Assembly (NCBI GenBank): GCA_940337035.1
Contig: OW679197.1
Coordinates: forward strand, 58,363,903-58,427,902
Reading direction: 5' to 3'
Length of the DNA: 64,000 nt
Origin: Agriotes lineatus
Lineage: Eukaryota; Arthropoda; Insecta; Coleoptera; Elateridae
The notes beneath the pieces were generated by a model, which was given only the letters and a program-made list of their open reading frames with translations, made no database searches and was not told where the DNA came from. Of the stretch, positions 48,881 through 62,339 are shown in pieces. The translations under genes were made by a program, and so were the position numbers. Position 1 is the stretch's first letter. Every line of letters starts with the position of its first letter.

Positions 48881-51800
48881 GCAGCAAAAGTTACATTTGT
48901 GTTTATTTTTAAAGACCAAAACTGCAGTTAGGAACAAATTACAGTTAATAGGTGATACCACTGAGTTTATAACTCCTCGTCAGTTGGTCACAAGAGACCT
49001 ACAAAATCGGGCCAAGCTTGAATGGATGCAATAACAATAGCTCATTGTAGATGAATCTAAATACGCAATATTAACACGGCTGTTTGGTATATTTGTAGAA
49101 CTAACTATGTGGCTATGCAAATTCTCATTATTAATGCAATTTCCTGCATTGCATTTTTTCCTACATACTTCATATCGGTTTCACTCTGCTAAGAAATGCA
49201 ATCTGCGCGAGTTATACGAATGGGGGCTATGTAAGGTGCCGTAGAGCCCATGTAATAGCTTTCACTTATTCCGCAGATATGACAGTAATTAACCATGCGC
49301 CCAACACAGTAGCGAATTCTTGCCGCTGCGCCGATTCATTTGCATTTAGATAACAAAACGATTAAACAGTTTTTGCGCAGCCTATCGGCATATGGGCCGT
49401 CTAAAATGGAAACGAATAAACCAGATTCGCCACAGCCGGTGCTAATTAGCGACGCATTACGCGCGTCGTGACGTCGACTCCGCGCTCGTGTGGACGCGTC
49501 CCGTTTTTAGGCCTCGCGGGGCACGTCTCAATGCGCGCTATCTGGCCTATTATGTGAGCGAACGAAAATGTTAAGGAGTTTATAGCAAGATCCAAACCAT
49601 TTAGTGTTACTCTCACACCATTGATATGTCAATTACGGGAACCTGTTTAAATGACCTGGCGAAGGTAACGAACCTGGCCGTATGTTAGAAGTCACGAACT
49701 ATGAACCATATTACTGCTGCTACGGTTCCATGGCATTATTGCTTGTTTTAGCTCCTTGCAGCACGACTTCTAACACTTTTTCGCCTTCTTGTTGTGCCTT
49801 ACTGCTGCCTGATAGATTTATTAAGTGCTGCCCAGTCACAACATAAATTCGTGCCCTGAAAAAAATAAAAGCGCTTTCGGTTGTTTCTCGGGAACGTTTT
49901 TACGAGGACGTGGCGTCGTCGCGCGGTAATAAGCCGGCCGTAGGCGTAGCCATGGCAACTAAAAAGGCTTCACTAATAACAGGCGTAACTATGGCAACCC
50001 AAAAACTTATAATCAGCGCCTCGTTTTAATGGGGGTTGGTCCTCAATTTGGGTCTTAACTTTAATTAACATACAAATTTCCAAATTTTTCTTCAAATCTT
50101 TTAATGGATGCGTTATGCAAAGAAGAAAGCTTTTTTTTTAAGGGGTTCCTGCATGTTCCACGGTAGAATTTGTCATCGTCGCTTGTGGAAATTAATTAGC
50201 AGGTAAAATTCGAGACAAAGAGTCGCAGCTTCTTTATGGGCCTGCGGAAAAAATGGCAATTAGTATGCAAATAGAAGACAATAGTGATCATTCCGAGAAC
50301 GGTTCTGTGCTGAATTCTTGCACCGAACATGCGAGCCGAGTGTGTTCTGTGTGGCATTCCGTTGCTGAGAAGAGCAAAGGATACTAAGCTCAACGCATGC
50401 CATTAGCGATATCCATGTCAATCCATATACAGCTAACTCCTCTCCGTCTCGGGTATTTTTCAGCGTACACATGTTCTGGACTGCGAAAATAGCCGTTTGG
50501 TGTTCGAAACGAGTTCCGCTGAAATGGAACAAATATGAGGAATGTCTGTCTAAATTTTTTTGCAAAAAGTATTTATCCAAATATTCTTTTAAGTTAAATT
50601 CGTTTTGGAGAATTTAAGGATTTATTTAATCTAACTCAGTTTCAAAAAACACACTACATCAGAAAATGTTTATCAGCAGAACCGTCATTGTACAATATAT
50701 ATTTAAAAAATTCAGTCGTCACCAACTGATTTTTATAAATTAACTTCAACACAACATATTTTTTGTTAATAATTTCAGACGATCTTTATTCTTGAAGCAC
50801 AATTTAAATCATTGGAACTTTGGTACTAGGTTTACACTTTCCCCCTGTTCGTATGCGAAAACATATTCTCAAAAGTTCAATGTGTGGTTTTTATTTTACC
50901 ATTAAAATGTTATCGTTATAGATTACCCCAGTTTTGTTGCTTATTTGCACATTTCATTAAATATGCGAAGATATCGCTCGGTTAGAAACTTATAACTCTT
51001 TATATGGGGTCCATTTGTTTTGAAATGTGGTAGATTTTGCTAAGGGATGCGTTAGGGCTATTTGGAAGTTTGGTGAGCATATTTTGACGTCAGCCTATAA
51101 TTGGGGCATATTGCTAAAGCTGTGCCTCAGCTGAGTTGCCTTCAACGCATTTAATTACTATACGAAAATAAAAAGGATATGAATCATCATTTCCCCCACG
51201 GTTATCGTAGAATTGCAGTTTCTTATGGTCGGAACTACTAACTGCGTCTACTTATCGAGTTGTGCGTGCTGTACCTTGGTATTGTAAAAAGAATATGCCG
51301 ATTAACAAGTTCAGTTAAGATAATTATTATCTGTCGATGTTTGACGTTTCAAGGTTACGTATTTGCCGTGTAAAGACTTGGCTGTGCATCTCGTCTGATA
51401 AAAGTGACCCTAACTGACAACTGATGCTCGTTAAGATTTAATTAAGGTTATACATGTCAGTTTGTTCGTAATATTTTGAAGTTGTCTTATCCAACGTTCT
51501 CTGTTTACATGCTTCGCTAGGCGTTTAGCTGCCTTACGATTTAACGCGGATTCGTCGTAACATCCAGCCGCGATCAGGAGTTCTAGTGCCATTGCGTCAC
51601 ATTGTGGTGGTATTAGCCCATTTTAATTCCGTCGCTTAGAAATAGAAAAAAAACAGGTTGAGTAAAAAAGCTTAGTATCCATTAATGTATTGTTCTCAAT
51701 TCTTTTTTGTGGATAGTTTCGGGATAGCACTTATACGGTGGAGTTAAATGAGTTCCGGGACGTTTGGTATTTACTGATTCAACACCTATGGATTATTTTT

Positions 51801-54800
51801 CATCTCGATTGTGGCTTTTTATTGATGATTTTTTATGGTTTTTCTACTTATGGTATTTGGTTTCTTTGACTTTTTCTTGTATCTTGGCATTGTGGTTGTC
51901 TAATTTTAGTGTTTAGTTGTGGACTCGTCCTACTAGATTTGGATCTGGTTGCCAGATAGAAGTTTCCACTTACGACTTTGGGCCTCTTCGACTTCCTTAT
52001 CACAGAACGCTTGAATTCAAAGATAATACACTTATTTAAATTCAAATAAACATTTTGCAACTGAAAAATATAGTGACGTGAACTAATTTGATAATGTACG
52101 TTCTTGAAATTTTTCTGCTTATGTCGGTTTTGTTCTTCATGTATCAAAGCAGTAGTCCTTTATGTGTGCGTGCTTTCCAATTTAATTAATAGAACGTTAA
52201 ACTTAGATTTGTTGACGCCATATGATTACGTAGCGTATTTAATATTATTTTCATGTAAATATCGTAAAAGTGCACAGATACCTATTACTTCGGTACGAGG
52301 AACTATATTTATATAAATGTTTTATTTACCTGCATATACATAATAAAATAAACGTCACTGTAATTGCATCGAATTGACGTCTTACTATTGCTGTGATAGA
52401 TTCTAGCTTATCACGGATTCTGAGTGTAATAAAGGTAAAATTTTGAGAACTCACCTTTGAAATTTAATCTTCCTTGCAACTTAATAATATGGGAGGATTT
52501 TTTAATTTAAATTTTGGGAATTGTGGGTTATTTAAATTGGTGCCGTTTGCATTTAGTTACATTTAGTTTAGTGTTGACCTACTCCATTCTGCCAGAGTTT
52601 AGTTAGTGAGTCGCGTTGAACCGATTTTTCTATCTGGCTTGCTGTGAAGAATGTTATAATAGTGATTGATTTAGTTTGGTGCTATTTATTGTTACGTTTA
52701 AAAACACTGTACAAAATTGCAGTTTCGGTACTGACTGAAATATTTAACAAAAAATGTAATTCTGCCGGGCTATATTTGCGTTGAATTGATGTACGAGTTT
52801 GCTATTTTGTGCTTAAAAGATATGATTTTTTTAACTGTTGTATCTCAGACATATTTTAAGGTAACACTAATGTCAGATTTATTAAAAGTGTTTTTTCTTA
52901 GGTTTACGTAAACTTCCGTATAAATGCAATTCCATTGTAGTTGCATAAATATGTAGCTTTATACAAATATTTATTACAATTAAATAATTTTACTTTCCGT
53001 GGGAACAGAGAAAGGAAATCGAATTACTTCTAAATTGTGATTAAATTACATTGTAACAACAATGTGAACCTACTAGCTGGGGCGATTAGAATGGAAATAT
53101 TTACTATTTGCATTTACCAGTAAAATATTGAGACACTTCTCAAATTTAGAAAATGATTAACTTCAAAACATCTCTGACACTCAACACGTTACAGTTTTAC
53201 ATATTTTAAGCAAAATAGAGTAAATTTGCAAAGCTGTTTCGTTGTTACGACTTGTGGTAAATTAGTATTGTTACAATTGTTCGAAATATTGTATTTAATT
53301 GTAGCGGGAAAATGTGCGAAATAGGTATAAGAACTATACAAGCTATACAGAGCTATATAAAAGAAAAAAAGGAAAACACGCTTCTAATTTCCAAATTGGG
53401 GCAAAATAAATATAATTTTGGCAGTAAAAGTATTGATTTCTCGTTTTATAGTGCGAATATATGCGTGGTAGAAGTGTCGCAACTAAATAAAAGTTGAAAA
53501 AGCACGGGCGCAGCTACGAGGCATCTTCAATCTACGCATGGAGCTGCGAGGTTGCCGACGTGGAGGAGATCCTTAGACTACGAGGTTATCGAGCTGTGTT
53601 GAGCCTGAAGGAAGTGCTATTTTAGCGAGACCAATATCGAACCCCATGCCAGCTGTGCAGGCATCTCCAAGGGTCACTAGCAGATCACTTCTGGGGACCC
53701 ATGTGAATGAAAAGGGAACCTACAGAAAAGTGGGATATCTTGTTGAGAAGGCAATAAAAGTTAGTATCCATAGGCAGCTAAGTAAATCTATAATTTACCT
53801 GTGAATTGTTGCTTAAATACAGTCAAGTGTTTTCGATGAAGGCAGATTAAGAAAATTCCTTAAGTAATTATAATTTTTGTATGGCTCTATCTGATATACT
53901 ATCCAAGTGTATATAAAATAAGATAAGCTGACCTAGTTATAAACGGTAATATAATTGAACATAAATAATTTACGGGCACAAAAAAACATTCGTCATTATA
54001 AAAGAAGTTTGGCAATCGTGTGGTGCTAATTATTAAAAAAGCTCAAATATAAATCATTACACAGATAAATGCAGTCTATTCGATATGAAATAACTAACGC
54101 AAGTTTTATTTCCAACTATAAGATTGCGAAGTTCTCGTCGCCGATTTTCATTCAGAGTTCATCTTGTAAGAGCCTAGTAAGCGATTGTTATACAAAGACG
54201 TTTCTAACAAGCAACTAACAGTATTTGATGTTCCTGCGCGCATTAACAAAACTTTTTAACGGTTTCCTGCGAGCGCAGCAAAAACAAAGGCGTTGTTCGG
54301 CGCTGTTCTACATGCCCTGAATAAAGCTGCAACTGCATGTAAACGCTGGCAACAATGAGCGAGCGGCAACAGGACTTTTCAGGCGATGCGTTATGATATC
54401 TGCTTTTGAAGCGTCCGAAGGCGTCCATGATTGGCAGTAGGGTTGTAACAGCGCTTTTTTCCTTGGAGGCTACATCTGCGGATTTGCGACTCCCAATTAT
54501 GCACTATGACTAGCGCTTTTCGCCTCCACTATTTGTGCGTTTGTATTCCTTATAGACCGGGACTCGGAAAAATGCGCCGATACGCGCAGTTTAAAAATCC
54601 GGCGTGTTATTAAGTGATTAATGCCGATGCGATGGCAGGTATTTGCAAAAAGTTGCCGCTTTTGGTCTCTTATTGCTGATCGGACTGATTGCTAAGTAGG
54701 TACCTACCTGCAGTGGAGGTTTTCTCAGGAGCCCGAAAAATTCTCAAATTGAGGGGGTAATGATGCGCTATTTCGCTGGATAAATGAGAGAGTGCTTTCG

Positions 54801-54869
54801 TGAATTTTATACGGGTTCATTGTGTAAAATTTCAAATTCTAGTGCATCAGCAAAAGAACGATAAGAATA
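48881..54869. other. Single-copy DNA with GC-rich patches
   Basis: 49,200-50,050 is GC-rich and CpG-rich and contains the paired X-box motifs. 50,050-53,480 is AT-rich without recognisable content. 53,490-53,765 is a GC-richer patch where two different frames stay open for 44 and about 70 codons in succession. It has no family resemblance and no convincing splice sites. 54,120-54,720 is again GC-richer. No RNA genes or transposon proteins were seen. Confidence 0.5.
49946..49998 (+). promoter_or_regulatory. Pair of RFX X-box-like motifs
   Basis: gtagccatggcaac (49946-49959) and gtaactatggcaac (49985-49998) lie 39 bp apart in the same orientation, each preceded by aggc. Both fit the GTNRCN-AT-RGCAAC layout of the X-box bound by RFX factors, which control cilium genes in animals. 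The third base (A) departs from the strict consensus. They sit in a GC-rich island. No adjacent coding exon is visible. Confidence 0.35.
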
Positions 54870-55265
54870 TGCCTTGAAGTTCAGATTTATGACATCTAAA
54901 AATCAAAGAAAACACACTTTTAACTTCATTTTTTGGTTCGTCTTAGTGTTCATGCCAATTCTGTTTTCCTTCCACTGTACTTTATCTCGTTTAAGTACTA
55001 ACGTTCCCAAAACTAGCGTTATTTTACATGTAGTTATTGTTTATCAAAACCAATTCCTTTATGGCGTTAGCAATCATTAAAATGACTTTGCTGCATGAAT
55101 CAATTGTTAAAACATAGAGCTAGTGCTCACATCGATTCCAATGCGGGAACTGTTCGCGTTAGTCCTGCCCTGTTCCCATTCCACAGTACTTTATCTTGGC
55201 AATGGATCGTTACAAATTAGACGCCTGCAAACATAAGAATATTCATTTATTCTGATAACAATCAT
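54870..55265 (+). repeat. Dispersed ~170-bp repeat, left cluster
   Basis: 55,094-55,265 contains tgcatgaatcaattgttaaa, then gaactgttcgcg, ctgccctgttcccattcca, caatggatcgtta, ttagacgcctgcaaac and aatattcattta. The same order occurs twice at 58.4-58.8 kb. A weaker copy precedes it (54,950-55,000: tgttttccttccactgtac). Confidence 0.75.
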
Positions 55266-56340
55266 CTTGTTGACGTATTGATATCTTTCGCTGATTGTAC
55301 ATCACTTTTGTTGACATTTTCCTCTTACGAGATAGGTAGTCGTCTGGTGCTATTAATCTAGTAGTATAAGAAGCTTAAATATACAGTACCCCCAGCCAAG
55401 AAAAGCGCCCTTCGGTGCCTTCCAAGAATCCTTCGACACTCAGCATCACTCCGTTTTGCTAGTACAATGAAATGTTATGAACCAGTTATTTATTAAAAAA
55501 AAAACCAAAACAAAATTTCCTTTTGCCTTTGACCATATCTCAAAAGTTGATGTTGCCTTCATTTTCGGAGGACCTATCGTATGAAAACGATCCAAGACTT
55601 CAGGAAGGTTCCTGGCGACAGGAATCGTGTACACATACTAACATACGTACACCGCACAGCACGTTTAGGCACCCCCCAATATGAGGGAGGGATCTAGTGG
55701 GCTGGGGTCTTCACCAAAAGATCCGCACAGTCGAGACGGGGATTTGGTATAGCGGGTTCATTAGTCTGTTGACACGAATTTTAGAGATATTTGACTCAGA
55801 GTGGTTTTCGATATGAGGGAATTTCAATACTTTGTACACTTCGTGTCGAAGTAAATGTTAGCTTGCACTTAGGTTAGGCGATGTTTCACTTTTGACATAT
55901 CTGGTTTAGAGATGAGCCATCGATAATTGACGCTGTCTGTGGTACCAACAACAAAGCAGTAAGTCTAACAGAGACGTATTAGAACTGACCAGCATCGTAG
56001 GGTTGAACAATCGTAAATTTAAAGGGGACCTATCGAGTCGCTATCTTTTAGTTAGTGGGTGACATTATTCACGTCTTTTTTTAATATTACGTTCTTCCGA
56101 TACATGTTTAATGGTACATAAGAAACATTCACCAGACCGCTCAATTTTATTGTTTTCGTTGGGAAGGGAAACGAGAATTAATCGTAAGCAAACAATTTTA
56201 CATCAAATCAAAATCGATTTGCGGATTCAACCCGAAAGGGACTATGAAGATGTAAGATACTACCTCTTCCCAATTATCTCAATAATATTGGGGTATCTAT
56301 ATTAATCGAGATGCGCTGGTTTGGTGGACAAAAATGGGAA
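55266..56340. other. Spacer before LINE fragment
   Basis: Mixed composition. On the minus strand 55,446-55,634 has an open frame containing EVLDRFHTIGPPKMKATS, with a further short open stretch beyond it. I do not recognise a family and treat it as chance or very old transposon sequence. Nothing else was identified. Confidence 0.4.
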
Positions 56341-56362
56341 TTTACTACTTTGTATGTTGGAT

Positions 56363-56465
56363 GACTCCTCGTTGTATTTTAATTTTATCTGTATGTCGCC
56401 TTGTCTGACTCCTCGTTGTATTTTAATTTTATCTGTATCTGTATCTGAGTCAGACAAGGCGACAT
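56363..56465. repeat. Direct repeat plus 19-bp inverted repeat at LINE 5' edge
   Basis: A 32-bp direct repeat (gactcctcgttg...) lies at 56363-56394 and 56407-56438. Overlapping it, atgtcgccttgtctgactc at 56393-56411 is the exact complement of 56447-56465. The right arm is the first recognisable coding sequence of the LINE fragment (RQGDI). So a piece of the element's 5' edge is present in reverse orientation just upstream, as expected from an aberrant, inverted 5' junction. Confidence 0.85.
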
Positions 56466-57310
56466 CATCTCGCCAAAATTATTCACGCTGGTATTGGAGG
56501 ATGTTTTCAAAAATCTCCACTGGGAACAAGGAGGAGTCACGATACAAGAGGAAAAACTAAACAACTTGAGATTTGCTGATGATGTTATCGTATTTGCGAA
56601 AGATAAAGATGAACTAAAAGAAATGTTAGAAGAACTGAACTTGGAAGCAAAGAAAATCAGCATTGAAATGAATACAAACAAAACCAAAATTATGACAAAC
56701 CAACTGACAAATTCAAATACATTAATTGTACGTATACTTAGGACAAGCAATAACGCTCAAGAAGGATAGTCAAGATACAGAAATAAAAAGACGAATAAAA
56801 CTAAACCGGGCAACCTACGGAAAACTAAATTATATGATGAAAATGAAATTACCAACAAGACTAAAAACAAAAATCTATAATGAGTGCATCCTCAACACTT
56901 ACGGATGTGAGACCTGGGTATTAAATAAAATGACACTAAACACAATGCAAGTACATCAGAGAGCAATTGAGAGAAAAATATTAGAAATATCACTTAGAGA
57001 CCGTAAAACTAACCAATGGATAAGACAGCACACTAAAGTTAGCGATATAACCCAGAGAATATGTTCCCTTAAGTGGCAGTGGGTCGGACATGTTGCTCAA
57101 CATAGCGATAAGTAGAGCTGCAAAATAACAAGATGGCGATCCTGGGGTGAGAGAAGAAGCGTGGGAAGACCACCGCAACGTTGGTACGACGACCTGAAAA
57201 GATACGCAAAGCTGAACTGCTACCAAAGATCCAAGAACAGGAAAAACTGGAAAGACATGAAGGAGGCCTACATCGAATCGATGGAGAGAGGCTAACTGAA
57301 GAAGAACTGA
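56449..57310 (+). pseudogene. RTE-like LINE fragment, reverse transcriptase C-terminal half
   Basis: The reading begins RQGDIISPKLFT, LEDVFKNL, then NLRFADDVIVF, which holds the FADD form of the reverse-transcriptase catalytic motif. It continues to about 56,715. A frameshift moves the homology to 56,726-57,115: YLGQAITLKKD, EIKRRIKLNRATYGKLNY, IYNECIL, YGCETW, QRAIERKILEISLRDR, LKWQWVGHVA. After a stop it resumes as WGERRSVGRPPQRWYDDLKR and NRKNWKDMKEAYIESMERG to about 57,295. Order and motifs match the palm, thumb and C-terminal region of RTE-clade elements in animals. The endonuclease and N-terminal part are missing (5' truncation). At least one frameshift and several stops make it inactive. 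Confidence 0.85.
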
Positions 57311-58439
57311 AGAGATGTTGGATGAGTTACACATCTTATACAGTCATGGTATGTGGAACTTACATATTCGAATTTCTTTATAGTCGAACTAGGTAAATCA
57401 GAACCATCGCGGGGCGCAGAAATAGCAGCTCTTATCTAACCAAAGTAAGTCTTCAAAATGAGAGAAAAAATAACTACGTTATTTTATGGCTGTTCATTTG
57501 TAGCTATTAATTTGGGGCTGTTAATTGAGACCTTGTTAAATAAGCACCTTTTATTTGAATGCCTTAAAATTTGAATAGTGAATCATTCCAAGTAGAGTTT
57601 TCCAGGACAGTTCTAAAACAGTCATATAGTTTTGATGCGACTGGGAGTCGCGGACGTTCGCCCGAGCTTACATAAGTAAAATTACTGAATTTATTGTAAC
57701 CGGGATGTCATATGTCAAACTGCTAAGCAGAGTTTTTTACAACATAACTCTTATATCACATGTATTGGTCGACGAAATACCGATGTACTCTTGTTGTAAA
57801 CGTAGTGTAATCACATAACGGTTATATTATTGCTTGGTCTATAAGTATAGTATATATATAATCGTTCCAACAATCTTATTATGTAGTGATAGAAGAATGT
57901 TGCATACAGGTGTATACATGTTGCTTAAATTTGTAGGGAACGTGTTGCCATGTTCCGTTCCACGAGTTGGAAAAGGTTCGAATACTGTTTTCCATAAGAG
58001 TAACCAAAATAGAAAATAGGTACAATAGCTACTTGTTACCTAGCTACCAAAGTAATTATTGCATTTTATATTGCGATTACTCTGACGGCATATTACGTAC
58101 AATTTTAGGTACCGGTATAAATTAACAAAATTGATCTTAATACATTCTTGAATAATTAAACCAACAGATAAATTTGCTTATCAATGAGACAGCGTCTAGT
58201 GAAGATAATTTGAAATCAGCCTTTCAATATAGGTATTAGATACCGTAATATCTAGTACTTTTCAGCTTTAGATGTCCAAGTAATTGAATATATGTTAAAG
58301 TTGGTGGCACCTGATATTAGCATTTTATAGATTTTCGAGAAACCACTCCCTCCTTTGGAGCTAAGTTAGCGGGCTCCGCTAAACGTTAATTATTGCGATA
58401 TATTTATGGGGAATTCATTGCTTGCTGTTAAACTCGCAT
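57311..58439. other. AT-rich spacer
   Basis: The left end may hold the 3' end of the LINE fragment, but no clear tail repeat is visible. The rest shows no gene, repeat partner or structured RNA. A ggttcgaata word near 57,974 resembles a tRNA B-box, but no matching A-box or cloverleaf surrounds it. Confidence 0.45.
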
Positions 58440-58820
58440 TACATCTTAGAATTTTCAGCGGATGACACCCTGTGCTGCATGAATCAATTGATAAAAACAA
58501 ACCTAGAGCTCATACCAATCCCAGTGTTTGAACTGTTCGCAAGAATTCTGCCCTGTTCCCATTCCATTTTTACAATGGATCGTTGTAAATTAGACGCCTG
58601 TAAACCCACGAATATTCATTTATGCTGCTAGCTATAATTAAAATCTCTTATCTACATGGATCAATTGATAAAAATAAAGCTAGCGCTCATATCCGTCTAA
58701 TGCAATGGCCGAACTGTTCGCGTGAGTGTTGCCCTGTTTCCATTCCAGTATGCTTTATGGCAATGGAGTATTGTAAGTCAGACGTCTGGAGTTTGAGATT
58801 TAATTTTCATATTTGTGCTA
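58440..58820 (+). repeat. Dispersed ~170-bp repeat, right cluster (two tandem units)
   Basis: Two adjacent units start at the tgcatgaatcaattgat and tacatggatcaattgat blocks (58,477 and 58,652, step about 175 bp). Each carries gaactgttcgc, gccctgttyccattcca, caatggatcg or caatggagta, and agacgyctg. They match the cluster at 55.09-55.27 kb. Confidence 0.8.
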
Positions 58821-61800
58821 AACCGCTACACCGGTATACCAAGTAAGCCATTTAACCTTAGTAAAGACTAGAGAAAAGTTGAAAACAAAACTGAAAGATC
58901 CCAAGAAGTTAGGGGCTTTTAAATTACAGTTGGCAATTTGAATTTTTGAAACTAATGGCTTCGCTTGCATCGGTCGATCTGATTTCTCGCGTTAATTTAT
59001 GTAGAAGTCAAAATTACACGCAGCCAAGAATCCGTGATGTGGCTCTTCATAAATAGTTCGGATGTGACGTCAGGCTGGATACTCGATTGTAGTATTGTTA
59101 ATGAGTTGCTTAATTGCTTGGTAAGGTCATTTAGCTGCAGCGCGTATGCGAGCCCAGCTTTGTAATTAATGGGTGCCTTTGTTTTGATTATCCCACAAGT
59201 AAGCTAGAAAATTGCTGATCGGCCTGATTGGTTTCTCAGAGGCTGGAATCGGCGCGGGAGCGAGAGAGCGCGCGACGAGGACGCCGCACAAAAACTAATG
59301 AACAGATCGAAGCCTATCCCTTTCTAATTTTATTTTTTATGCTTCGTTATTAACATTTTAACTCATTCCAGCGGCTGCGGCTCGACACTGCGCCTGCGCG
59401 CGCTACGAATTCCTATCCCGAACCTTATTATTTTATTTGTATGAATAAATTCGCGAAATTATCTCCCTGATCGTGGTTAATTAATATGATGTTGATATAT
59501 CGCGACACTTTATCTGCCTGTTGACTATTAAGCAGCCTGGTATTTTGCTTCTTGTGGCATTTTGTTTTGTTGTCGAACCGTCCACGATCTCCAATTTTCG
59601 CCTAAACCTCAATTTATTTATGCGGTAGAGTTGGTGGCTGCGCTTGCAGAAAAATATTAATAAATATCTCTGGTCGTTAAAAAAGGCCAGGCGGGAGATT
59701 ATATAGCAGTTAATAAAATCTAATGCTCGAAATATTCTATTTCGGATAATTTGTGGCAGAATTAGATTTGTAAATGTCCTCATCAAAAGCAGATGTAAAA
59801 GCGTCACCGAAGCGGTTTCCACGTAGCTTCTCCCACGAGTAATTAGTAAATTAATCGGTTAAATTGCACGTCGTGTAGCGCAGACGTGGTTTATCACAGT
59901 TTTCTCTGGAATAGCAAAGAGGAACTACTGGTTGCATTTATTGAATACACTGAAACAATTATAGCACATTAATTCCAAATTACGGAAATAGAATAATGCA
60001 ATCTCTTATTGATATGTTGATTGCATTGTCGTTTGGCTATAAAGTACTCCTATGCTTATATTTATTAACAAAATAGGTTGTTTGTGGCTCTGGCCGCACT
60101 ATAAGCAATTGGTCAAGGCAAGATGCGAACATACAATAGATCGTTTAACAAATACGTCAACAGTATTATAAGTAGTCGACTATAAAAGAAAATCGATAAT
60201 GAAATCTAATCTCCGCATGAGTTATTTGAATTTATGTATCACATTTAATGTGCGTTTGTGCAGTTCCGACTTGTCCGCGCGCGAGAAGTGTTCGTTTTGA
60301 ATAATATTATTCAATATTAATTAGAAAATTAATTAACTATGCTTGCTTAAAGGACTGCGATAAAGCTTTTTGTAATTAAGATAATAACAAACAATGCCTT
60401 TATGGTTATTTCTATAATTGTCAGTGCTCGGAAAGCCGTTAGAAGTGGCCTCGTTTATTGATAAAGTTTAATTATATACGAACGATTTAATAAAACAAGC
60501 CACTTATATTCTAAACATTTCTACCAGGAAATTGTGCAAGTCGCAAGCAAATCCAAAACATCATTTACGATAATCTATTAAAAGTTCAGATTGGTTTTCG
60601 GTGTGACTGATGCTGATCAATTCTAAACTTGTTCACTAAAACACAAATTGGGGAGAGTAGCTTCTTTCATCCCATACATTGTATTTCCACTTAATACTTG
60701 TAATCCAGATATTCTCTTTTTATTTAAAAAAATTTATTTATCTATTTACTGATTTTTTAACATTTTAAAAAGGGGCGCCTCCACCAAATGTCGCGAATTC
60801 CGCAGATTTTTCTATTTAAAGTTAGATTGATTTCCCAAAAGCACATATGGTATTGCATAGTAAGACTGTTGATTAACGTAGATTTCCAGAAAATTCTCCA
60901 GTTTAAACCGAGAATCAAGGCGTTGCTCTAATTGTCGAAACTGTATTGTGCGCTTGAAAATCCATCGACTTGGTCAAATTAACAAATATAGAAGATTATA
61001 CATATATGGTCATACATTAAAGCTGCGTATATTCGTAAATATTTAGTTCAAAATACAATAAATCTAGGCTGTTCAAAATATATGCGTTGAAATTGATATC
61101 CATCGATTTGGTCGAATTAATAAGCTAGAAAAGAAGCTCATGCGTGACGGTCCCTTGATCCAATTCCACTTCTCGTTAGTTTCCCGAATGCTGATTATCC
61201 AAACTAGGCAGTTGCGAAACGAGCCATAAAAAGCGAACTACTGCAGCCATCATCGTGCTGCAGATCGGCGATAAAACGTTATTATAGTGCAGGGAGGAAT
61301 GTAGAGCCGGCGAGCGAATCGGATTTAACGACACCTTGTTATTTTTTATCTCGATTCTTTATTCTAGACTACAATCCAAATAATAATTATGACAAAAATG
61401 CGGCGGGGTATAATTTCAGATGGCTGTAGTACGGTAATGACAGAGTAGGCTGTGTCATTCTGGCCAAGGCTGATGCCGGGAGCCTTCAAGGGCAATTAGC
61501 GTCTGCCCTTCGCCTATTCGGGCCTCAACCGCCGCCTGCTCCCACCGGAAAACGAGATGAGGTTTAAATTGCACTTAGGGCCCCTGCCCGGCATCGCGTG
61601 TGTTTGCGACCAATTACTCTCTGATACCTCGGAAAGTTCTCGAGTGCAACGCAGGGGCCATCTCGTCTTGGTTATCCCAACCTTGAAACAGGAATTTAGA
61701 CAATTGATATTGTGAAAGCGACGCTATATCTTATGGAATTACTTTAAATTTCTGAATAAAAAATACCCAACAAAAACGAGACAAAACTTTGGGATATGAA

Positions 61801-62339
61801 CCGGAGAGTTTAGCTTAAGGGCTTTCATCATTGATTGATTGTCTACGAATTTCATAAATTATACAGATACAATTATTTAATTCAAAGCTTGATAAGGTAA
61901 TCTATTTGGTAACAATTATTGTGGTGTTGACGGTGCATAATCTGAATGCTCTACTACTATTCTAGGCTCATATTTGTTTTTTGAGTATTCTCCTTGGATT
62001 TTTAGTATATATTTTCCCTGGAATACATGTTTTTACTGCCAAAACCATGAGATACAGGGAGATTTAAGTTAGAAAATGCCACTAGTAGCTCGCTTGTCTG
62101 AAGAATGAAAGTACAGTTTTTTTATTTTTTTTTATCCTTTTGCCTTGCTGTTGCATAGGGATTACATGGGAATCGCTAGGGATAAAGAAACGACCCTTGA
62201 TCAACTTACGTCCCAATTATGTGAGTCAAAATCTGCCAAACTATAGCACCAAGATCAATACGGCAGGCGGTCCGTTCCAACTTTGTTTCAACTTCTTGTT
62301 TTGCTTGATGATGGGTTGAAACAAGCTTACAAATTGGGA
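58821..62339. other. Single-copy DNA with two GC-rich islands
   Basis: 59,000-59,480 is GC-rich, with a stretch of alternating gcg/gag near 59,245-59,285, and 61,200-61,690 is GC-rich with CpG. Between them the sequence is AT-rich. A 113-codon minus-strand frame at 59,481-59,822 has no recognisable domain. No RNA gene or transposon protein was seen. The islands are candidates for conserved regulatory DNA. Confidence 0.45.

Noticed and set aside
53490..53765. GC-richer patch with two successive open frames of 44 and about 70 codons
   Set aside because: No recognisable protein, no convincing splice sites, and the frames would need a shift to join.
55446..55634. Minus-strand frame containing EVLDRFHTIGPPKMKATS
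   Set aside because: Looks protein-like but short, without a family match from memory and without supporting neighbours.
57968..57985. tRNA B-box-like word ggttcgaata
   Set aside because: No A-box or cloverleaf can be built around it.
59481..59822. 113-codon minus-strand frame
   Set aside because: No recognisable domain; likely chance.
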